Below are positions 1-4,690 of a stretch of 7,323 bases of DNA, piece by piece. The notes beneath the pieces were generated by a model, which made no database searches, had not been told where the DNA came from, and saw nothing but the letters and a program-made list of their open reading frames with translations. Both the position numbers and the translations under genes were made by a program. The stretch's first letter is position 1. Every line of letters begins with the position of its first letter. Source of the stretch: Enterovirga sp. (GTDB lineage Bacteria > Pseudomonadota > Alphaproteobacteria > Rhizobiales > Beijerinckiaceae); contig JAQGJZ010000342.1 of assembly GCA_028290385.1 (NCBI GenBank), positions 1 to 7,323 on the forward strand. Reading direction: 5' to 3'.

Positions 1-1
1 G

Positions 2-1117
2 GACGATGCCATCGCCGACCTGCGCGAGCGGCTCGGCCGGACCCGGTTTGCCGACCAGGCACCGGGCGAGCCCTGGGCCTACGGCACGGATTCGGCATGG
101 CTGAAGGACGTCGTGGCGTATTGGCGCGACGGGTTCGACTGGCGGAAGGCCGAGGCGCGCATCAACGCCCTGCCGAACTACACGCTTCCGCTCGGCGGGA
201 TCGACCTGCACTTCCTCCACGTGGAGGGCAAAGGTCCGAACCCTCGGCCGCTGCTGCTGTCGCACGGCTGGCCGGGCTCGGTGGTCGAGTTTCTGGACCT
301 CATCCCGCGGCTCACCGATCCGGCCGCGTTCGGCGGCGACCCGGCGGACGCGTTCACCGTGGTGGCGCCCTCGCTGCCGGGCTACGGCCTGTCCTTCGCG
401 CCCGGCCAGAAGCGCTTTGCCGTGACGGAGATCGCCGATCTCTTCGCCGGGCTGATGAGCGCGCTCGGCTACCCGCGCTTCATCGCCCAGGGCGGCGATT
501 GGGGCTCCTTCGTCACGGCCTATCTGGGCTATGCCCACGCAGACCGCACGATCGGCATCCACCTGAACCTGCTGCCGATCCGGCGCGACCCGGCGATGCT
601 GACGAACCCGACGGCCGACGAGGCGCGGTTCCTCGCGGAGCTGAAAGCCTGGCTGAAGGAGGAAACGGGCTACCAGTGGATCCAGGGCACCCGGCCGCAG
701 ACGCTGGCCTACGCCATGACCGACTCGCCCGTCGGGCTGGCGGCCTGGATCGGCGAGAAATTCCATGCCTGGACGGACCATGACGGGGACGTGTGGTCGG
801 CGGTGTCGCGGGACGCCTTTCTGACCAACCTCTCGCTCTACTGGTTCACGGGCGCGATCGGCTCCTCGTTCTGGCCCTATTACGCCCGGATGCACTCCGC
901 CTGGCCGATCCCGGAGGGCGCCACGGTCGACGTGCCGACCGGCTATGCGGCCTTCCCGCGCGAGATCCTGCGCCCGCCACGCTCGGTGGCGGAGCGGACG
1001 TTCAGGAACATTCAGCGTTGGACCGTTATGGAGAAGGGCGGCCATTTTGCCGCGTTGGAGCAGCCCGAGGCGCTCGCCCGTGACATCGTCGCCTTCGCAC
1101 GTTCTCTCCCGGCCTGA
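2..1117 (+). CDS. Epoxide hydrolase, EHN-type alpha/beta hydrolase (5' partial)
   Basis: Probable epoxide hydrolase of the microsomal-type family: an N-terminal EHN domain followed by an alpha/beta-hydrolase fold, opening epoxides to diols through a covalent ester intermediate. The frame is open from the window edge. An internal GTG at 113 could be taken as a start, but the 37 residues before it (DLRERLGRTRF..., PWAYGTDSAWL) are typical EHN sequence, so the true start lies upstream; family length suggests about 10-20 residues are missing. Of 371 visible residues, HGWPG (88-92) is the oxyanion-hole motif, Asp166 in GGDWGS is the expected nucleophile, Glu321 in FPREIL the likely charge-relay acid, and His348 in GGHFAA the general base, so the catalytic set is complete. 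No signal peptide can be judged. The 3' end overlaps the likely start of the channel gene by 38 bases, suggesting co-transcription. Family assignment is strong; the substrate is unknown. Confidence 0.9.
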   Translation, partial: DDAIADLRERLGRTRFADQAPGEPWAYGTDSAWLKDVVAYWRDGFDWRKAEARINALPNYTLPLGGIDLHFLHVEGKGPNPRPLLLSHGWPGSVVEFLDLIPRLTDPAAFGGDPADAFTVVAPSLPGYGLSFAPGQKRFAVTEIADLFAGLMSALGYPRFIAQGGDWGSFVTAYLGYAHADRTIGIHLNLLPIRRDPAMLTNPTADEARFLAELKAWLKEETGYQWIQGTRPQTLAYAMTDSPVGLAAWIGEKFHAWTDHDGDVWSAVSRDAFLTNLSLYWFTGAIGSSFWPYYARMHSAWPIPEGATVDVPTGYAAFPREILRPPRSVAERTFRNIQRWTVMEKGGHFAALEQPEALARDIVAFARSLPA

Positions 1118-1892
1118 TCCGCTGAAGCCGTTCCGCGCCTTCCTGCGCGAACTCTACGAGGGCGACACCGAGCGGGCGCACCGCTTCCGCTACGGCCTGC
1201 TCGGGTTCGACCTTGCGACCGTGGCCTTCATCGTCGGCACCTCGTTCGTGCCGGACTGGGCGGGCGTAAAGGTCCTCGATGTCCTGATCGGGCTCATCGT
1301 GCTCGCCGATTTCTCGGCCCGGCTCTACAGCAATCGGCACCCCTGGCGGGAGCTCGCGCACCCGGCCACCTGGGCCGATGCCGTCGCGCTGCTGTCGTTC
1401 CTGGTCGCGCCGCTGGTCGGCGAAGGCGCCGGCTTCCTGCGCGTCCTGCGCACGCTCCGCCTGCTGCGGAACTATCGCATCCTGACGCGGCTCCGGCAGG
1501 ACAGCCCGCTGTTCCGGCGCAACGAGGAGATCATCCTCGCGGTCACCAACCTCTTTGTTTTCATCTTCGTGATGACCGGCATCGTCTATGCGACGCAGCA
1601 CCGGTCCAACCCCAACATCCACAATTTCGTCGATGCGCTCTACTTCACGGTCACCTCGCTCACGACGACCGGCTACGGCGACATCGTCCTGAAGGACACG
1701 ATCGGCCGGCTGATCTCCGTCCTGATCATGATTTTTGGCGTGACGCTGTTTCTGCGCCTCGCCCAGGTGTTGTTCCGGCCAAACAAGGTGCGCTTCCCCT
1801 GCCCAACCTGCGGCCTGCAGCGGCACGATCCGGACGCAGTCCACTGCAAGGCCTGCGGCACCGTGCTGAACATCCCGGACGAGGGCGAGTGA
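1080..1892 (+). CDS. Six-TM voltage-gated-type K+ channel with C-terminal zinc ribbon
   Basis: Inner-membrane ion channel of the Kv superfamily, 270 residues from the chosen start. Visible parts: S1 about 38-55, S2 about 63-80, S3 about 98-113, and an S4-like helix about 121-139 with Arg at roughly every third position (LRVLRTLRLLRNYRILTRLR). S5 is about 150-172, followed by a pore helix, the K+ selectivity filter TTTGYGD at 195-201, and S6 about 206-230. The cytosolic tail is short and carries two Cys-x2-Cys pairs (C241/C244 and C256/C259), a zinc-ribbon pattern in place of the usual RCK/TrkA-N domain. Start choice: there is no ATG before S1; GTG 1080 has GAGG at 1067-1070, nine bases upstream, and leaves a short basic N-terminus. 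The frame is open back to 945, but that stretch is a shadow of the hydrolase gene. Selectivity for K+ follows from the GYGD filter; the gating signal is unknown. Confidence 0.87.
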   Translation: MTSSPSHVLSRPDPLKPFRAFLRELYEGDTERAHRFRYGLLGFDLATVAFIVGTSFVPDWAGVKVLDVLIGLIVLADFSARLYSNRHPWRELAHPATWADAVALLSFLVAPLVGEGAGFLRVLRTLRLLRNYRILTRLRQDSPLFRRNEEIILAVTNLFVFIFVMTGIVYATQHRSNPNIHNFVDALYFTVTSLTTTGYGDIVLKDTIGRLISVLIMIFGVTLFLRLAQVLFRPNKVRFPCPTCGLQRHDPDAVHCKACGTVLNIPDEGE

Positions 1893-1894
1893 CG

Positions 1895-1930
1895 CGCGGG
1901 CGCGCTCAACGCCGAAAGGTGACGCCCGCG
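1895..1930. terminator. Hairpin after the channel gene, possible terminator
   Basis: CGCGGGCG (1895-1902) and CGCCCGCG (1923-1930) form a perfect 8-bp inverted repeat with a 20-base loop, starting three bases after the channel stop codon. There is no T-tract on either side, so this is not a classic intrinsic terminator. It could stabilise the mRNA 3' end or help termination. In such GC-rich DNA an 8-bp match may also be chance. Confidence 0.3.
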
Positions 1931-2088
1931 AGCTCTTCCGGCAGCGCCGAGAGCCGTTCGGCCGCAGCCCGGTCACTCGCATGCGGCTCCACCGTCGCGG
2001 GCGCGGGGTCGCCGCGGGTGTCGGGGACGAATGCGCGGTGAAGCGGGAGACGATTCGGCGTTCTCGCGTCGCGTCCTCGGCCAAACAC
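1906..2088 (-). CDS. Possible 60-aa hypothetical ORF, doubtful
   Basis: GTG-started frame on the minus strand, convergent with the channel gene (14 bases between stop codons). It ends ...SDRAAAERLSALPEELAGVTFRR, and I do not recognise it. The C-terminal half has a plausible soluble-protein composition with high G/C at third positions. The first 16 codons have many A/T-ending codons and look non-coding, so if real it may start later or be the remnant of a larger gene. I see no clear Shine-Dalgarno before the GTG. In DNA this GC-rich, open frames of this size are common by chance. Confidence 0.18.
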   Translation of the reverse strand: MFGRGRDARTPNRLPLHRAFVPDTRGDPAPATVEPHASDRAAAERLSALPEELAGVTFRR

Positions 2089-2091
2089 CGC

Positions 2092-2121
2092 TTGACATCA
2101 TAGGAATATATGCAGTATAGA
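2092..2121 (+). promoter_or_regulatory. Strong sigma70-like promoter with no gene behind it
   Basis: A consensus -35 TTGACA (2092-2097), an 18-base spacer and TATAGA (2116-2121, 5 of 6 matches to TATAAT) lie in an AT-rich island of about 30 bases within very GC-rich DNA. Transcription would start near 2128 and run toward recA. No credible ORF follows: the ATG at 2110 lies inside the promoter itself. The likely product is a non-coding RNA or a long upstream recA transcript. Confidence 0.5.
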
Positions 2122-2127
2122 GCGCGT

Positions 2128-2367
2128 ATCCTCTTCGCCGAGGGGCGCTCTCGCGAGGCGTCGTTGAAAGCGGAAGGGGATGCGGCGCCTGCGGGTGGGG
2201 GTTACGCGACCCTCGCACTCGGGACGCCGGACCAGCGCCGCCCTCCGGGTAATACGGCCCGGGCGCCAGTGCAGCATGGCTTAGGTCCTTTCGCCCGCAA
2301 GGGCGGGAAGGCTGACGAGCGGCAGGTCCGGTGCAAAATCGCCGCCCGTGCCGGGGGAACCCGGACG
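2128..2367 (+). ncRNA. Candidate structured small RNA, 3' end uncertain
   Basis: Proposed only because it lies directly behind the promoter at 2092-2121, lacks a credible coding frame, and can form several stems. Visible are CGGCG 2183-2187 with CGCCG 2225-2229; CGCCC 2239-2243 with GGGCG 2261-2265, with an inner GGG/CCC pairing; a roughly 10-bp stem 2287-2296/2301-2311 closed by a GCAA tetraloop with one bulged G; and CCGGG-GGAA-CCCGG at 2351-2364, extended by CGT/ACG around a bulge to 2347-2367. GCAA and GGAA are both GNRA loops, which favour stable RNA folds. I could not match it to tmRNA, RNase P RNA, SRP RNA, 6S RNA or a known riboswitch. The 3' end is arbitrary, as there is no T-tract terminator. 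GC-rich DNA forms stems easily, so confidence is low. Confidence 0.22.
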
Positions 2368-2386
2368 CGGTGCAGCGACGCCGAGG

Positions 2387-2407
2387 TCCCCGGGTCAAGC
2401 CCGGGGA
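2387..2407. repeat. Alphaproteobacterial REP-like palindrome
   Basis: TCCCCGGG (2387-2394), loop TCAAG, CCCGGGGA (2400-2407): a perfect 8-bp inverted repeat followed by TGACGG. From general knowledge, the motif CCCCGGGTCAAGCCCGGGGATGACG recurs in intergenic DNA of many alphaproteobacteria as a repetitive extragenic palindrome. Only one copy is visible here. Confidence 0.6.
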
Positions 2408-2425
2408 TGACGGCCGAGATGCATC

Positions 2426-2484
2426 GCGGGGACGCCGAAAGGCTCTCCAAACAAAAAATGATCGAGCGGTTCGGCGTCCCACGC
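2426..2484. repeat. Long imperfect inverted repeat with A-rich loop
   Basis: GGGACGCCGAA (2429-2439) pairs perfectly with TTCGGCGTCCC (2470-2480), 11 bp. Inside, after a 2x2 internal loop, GCTC (2442-2445) pairs with GAGC (2464-2467). Outside, GCG (2426-2428) pairs with CGC (2482-2484) past a bulged A at 2481. The stem thus totals about 18 bp around an 18-base AT-rich loop containing A6. It starts 18 bases after the REP palindrome, so the two may form one mobile or repeated intergenic element. There is no T-tract on the + strand, so it is not a classic terminator. It may instead be an RNA hairpin of the region's transcript. Confidence 0.6.
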
Positions 2485-2550
2485 CCCTCGCTTGTTCTTT
2501 GCACCGCCAAGACACCAGACCTCGGGCCGGGGACGGACGGCGCGTGCGCC

Positions 2551-2573
2551 GCTTCCGCCTCGTGCGCGGAAGC
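2551..2573. repeat. 8-bp inverted repeat upstream of the recA promoter
   Basis: GCTTCCGC (2551-2558) and GCGGAAGC (2566-2573) are a perfect inverted repeat with a 7-base loop. No T-tract follows. It could end a transcript arriving from 2128, bind a regulator, or be chance in GC-rich sequence. Confidence 0.35.
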
Positions 2574-2652
2574 CGGAAACCCGCGACACCGCCTGCGTCG
2601 GCGCCATTGTCCGGCTGGAGATGCCGATTGCCCCGCGGGCTCCCCAACCGGC

Positions 2653-2681
2653 TTGCCACACGAGAACAAAACGGGTACGTC
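2653..2681 (+). promoter_or_regulatory. Probable recA promoter
   Basis: TTGCCA (2653-2658) matches the -35 consensus at 5 of 6 bases. A 17-base spacer leads to TACGTC (2676-2681), a poor -10 with only the first TA conserved. A start near 2688 would give a leader of about 47 bases. The placement is supported mainly by the SOS box inside the spacer, where bound LexA would block RNA polymerase. Confidence 0.42.
2664..2678. promoter_or_regulatory. SOS box (LexA operator) of recA, GAAC-N7-GTAC
   Basis: GAAC (2664-2667), seven bases, GTAC (2675-2678), 57 bases before the recA start codon and inside the promoter spacer. The usual alphaproteobacterial LexA site is GAAC-N7-GAAC (GTTC-N7-GTTC on the other strand). 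From memory, mutational work on the Rhizobium etli recA operator defined it as GAAC-N7-GTAC, which this site fits exactly. It implies LexA repression and DNA-damage induction of recA. lexA itself is not in the window. Confidence 0.78.
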
Positions 2682-2722
2682 GATCGGGCTCGCTCGTTGA
2701 GTTCGCCCGTCCCGCCTGCCAT

Positions 2723-2728
2723 AAGGAG
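2723..2728 (+). promoter_or_regulatory. Ribosome binding site deciding the recA start
   Basis: AAGGAG lies six bases before GTG 2735. No comparable site precedes the in-frame ATG at 2774, so the GTG start giving a 361-residue protein is preferred. Confidence 0.8.
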
Positions 2729-2734
2729 CGCCCA

Positions 2735-3820
<1,086 letters not shown>

Positions 3821-3864
3821 GCCTTCCGGGGTCTGCAGGCCCTCCGCTCAGCCACCGGCCATGC

Positions 3865-3893
3865 TTGTTCCCATTCAGGGAACGGCGTAGCCT
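3865..3893 (+). promoter_or_regulatory. Probable higBA promoter with palindromic operator
   Basis: GTTCCC (3867-3872), loop ATTCA, GGGAAC (3878-3883) is a perfect 6-bp inverted repeat ending 15 bases before the toxin start codon. It lies in a possible promoter: TTGTTC (3865-3870), 17-base spacer, TAGCCT (3888-3893, weak). HigA antitoxins usually repress their own operon by binding such palindromes, so this is the best operator candidate. The predicted start site falls at about 3899-3900, on the toxin ATG, suggesting a leaderless mRNA. The promoter boxes are weak matches. Confidence 0.45.
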
Positions 3894-3898
3894 CCGCC

Positions 3899-4195
3899 AT
3901 GAACGTTCTTGCCAAACGGACCCTCAGGGAGTTCTGGAGGCGAGAGCCGCGCGCGGAGGCTCCGCTTGCGAGCTGGTACCGGATCGCCGAGGCGGCAGAC
4001 TGGAAAGGGCCTGCGGAGGTCAAGGCGGTCTTCGGAACGAGCGTCGATTTCGTCGGCGACAGCCGCGCGATTTTCGATATCGGCGGGAACAAGTACCGTC
4101 TCGTCGTTCATTTCTCGTACCCGTACGGCCGCGCCCTGATCAAATTCATCGGGACGCATCGGGACTACGATCGGATCGATCCGGAGACGATCTAA
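3899..4195 (+). CDS. higB: HigB-family type II toxin, mRNA interferase
   Basis: Small basic toxin of 98 residues, the usual HigB size, of the HigB_toxin family in the RelE-like fold group. Family members cleave mRNA, usually on the ribosome, and are neutralised by HigA. Signature segments seen: N-terminal LAKRTLREFW, then WYRIAEAADWKGPAEVKAVF about 26-45, the core IFDIGGNKYRLVVHFSYPYGR about 57-78, and the C-terminal FIGTHRDYDRID about 83-94. The sequence looks complete. ATG 3899 gives the expected N-terminus; there is no clear Shine-Dalgarno before it, and no better in-frame start was seen in the upstream gap. It precedes the antitoxin, the typical higBA order, and overlaps it by one base (TAATG). 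About 20 of its 98 codons end in A or T, noticeably more than in recA or alaS, which fits a transferred accessory module. The family call is firm; actual toxicity is inferred. Confidence 0.92.
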   Translation: MNVLAKRTLREFWRREPRAEAPLASWYRIAEAADWKGPAEVKAVFGTSVDFVGDSRAIFDIGGNKYRLVVHFSYPYGRALIKFIGTHRDYDRIDPETI

Positions 4196-4575
4196 TGGAC
4201 ATCCGCCCCATTCGAACCGAAGCCGATCTCGACTGGGCGCTCGCCGAGGTCGCCCGCTACTTCGACGAGCCGCCCGAGCTCGGTACTCCGGAGGCCGACC
4301 GGTTCGACGTGCTCTCGACCCTGATTGCCGCCTATGAAGCCCGCGAGCACGAGGTTCCCGCGATGCCGGTCGCGGCCGTGCTTCGGTATGCGATCGACGA
4401 GCTCGGAAGGTCTCAGAGCGAGCTGGCGGCTATCCTTGGGTCCCGCTCTCGGGCTTCGGAGGTCTTGCATGGCAAGCGGTCCCTCACGCCGGAGATGATC
4501 GCCAGCATCAGCGCCGCCTGGCATATCCCGGCCGCAGCTCTGCTTCCGAAGCCTGCCCTGGCGGACGCGGCATAG
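4195..4575 (+). CDS. higA: HigA-family antitoxin, XRE-type helix-turn-helix protein
   Basis: Antitoxin of 126 residues pairing with the preceding HigB: it should bind and block the toxin and repress the operon through its DNA-binding domain. The N-terminal half (about 1-65, acidic, e.g. TEADLDWALAEVARYFDEPPELGTPEADRFDVL) is the part typical of the longer HigA subfamily (COG5499-like). The C-terminal half carries an XRE/Cro helix-turn-helix, about 73-117, with SQSELAAILGSRSRASEVLHGKR and then LTPEMIASISAAWHIPAAALL. ATG 4195 shares its A with the toxin stop codon, and GGAG at 4183-4186 lies eight bases upstream, so translation is coupled to higB but has its own ribosome site. The same frame is open upstream to 3865, but that stretch is a shadow of higB. 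The candidate target is the palindrome at 3867-3883. Confidence 0.92.
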   Translation: MDIRPIRTEADLDWALAEVARYFDEPPELGTPEADRFDVLSTLIAAYEAREHEVPAMPVAAVLRYAIDELGRSQSELAAILGSRSRASEVLHGKRSLTPEMIASISAAWHIPAAALLPKPALADAA

Positions 4576-4607
4576 CCTTGCTCGGCTGAATCACGGGCCC
4601 CTCTCGC

Positions 4608-4636
4608 TCGACAACCTCCTGGGCCGTCACTAGAAC
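4608..4636 (+). promoter_or_regulatory. Probable alaS promoter
   Basis: TCGACA (4608-4613, 5 of 6 matches to -35), an exact 17-base spacer, and TAGAAC (4631-4636, 4 of 6 matches to -10), in the 115-base gap between higA and alaS. Transcription would start near 4643, giving a leader of about 48 bases. This would let alaS be expressed independently of recA and the toxin-antitoxin pair. Confidence 0.5.
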
Positions 4637-4646
4637 TCGGGCCTCT

Positions 4647-4666
4647 CGGCCGCCCACCGGCGGCCG
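4647..4666. promoter_or_regulatory. Perfect GC palindrome at the start of the alaS leader
   Basis: CGGCCGCC (4647-4654), loop CACC, GGCGGCCG (4659-4666): a perfect 8-bp inverted repeat a few bases after the predicted alaS transcription start. It could be a leader hairpin, a weak terminator for higBA (no T-tract), or an operator. E. coli AlaRS is known to repress its own gene by binding a palindrome flanking the start site, so an autoregulatory role is possible here but is inference. Confidence 0.45.
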
Positions 4667-4690
4667 CACGCATTTCAGGTTCCGCGCGCG

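Larger units (their letters stand above)
1893..2734. other. Structured gene-poor region between the channel gene and recA
   Basis: About 840 bp without a convincing protein gene. Open frames exist on both strands, but their translations are Arg/Pro/Gly-rich and look like GC-driven noise. In order it holds: a hairpin just after the channel stop (1895-1930); a doubtful 60-aa minus-strand ORF (1906-2088); an AT-rich sigma70-like promoter (2092-2121); stem-forming sequence including two GNRA-loop hairpins (2287-2311 and 2347-2367); a REP palindrome (2387-2407); a long imperfect inverted repeat with an A-rich loop (2426-2484); an 8-bp inverted repeat (2551-2573); and the recA promoter with its SOS box (2653-2681). 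I saw no tRNA T-arm motif, and nothing resembling RNase P RNA or tmRNA by eye. Confidence 0.75.

Noticed and set aside
945..1079. Upstream extension of the channel frame to 945
   Set aside because: This part overlaps the catalytic C-terminal region of the hydrolase, is Arg/Ser-rich, and adds nothing seen in K+ channels.
1026..2084. 352-codon minus-strand ORF opposite the channel gene
   Set aside because: Antisense shadow of the channel and hydrolase genes; charged, Arg/Asp/Glu-rich composition with no domain.
2110..2700. 196-codon + strand ORF in the channel-recA gap
   Set aside because: Its ATG lies inside the promoter at 2092-2121, upstream of any start site, and the protein is low in hydrophobic residues and crosses the REP palindrome and other inverted repeats without domain character.
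2697..2725. TTGAGT-N17-CATAAG as a second recA promoter
   Set aside because: The would-be -10 overlaps the ribosome binding site, so a transcript from it would lack the Shine-Dalgarno.
2492..2734. 81-residue N-terminal extension of recA in the same open frame
   Set aside because: It would run through the recA promoter and SOS box, has no RecA-like sequence, and the AAGGAG site is placed for GTG 2735.
3867..3883. GTTC...GAAC read as a second SOS box before higB
   Set aside because: The half-sites are inverted with a 9-base spacing, whereas alphaproteobacterial LexA sites are direct GTTC/GAAC-type repeats with 7-base spacing. A HigA operator fits better.
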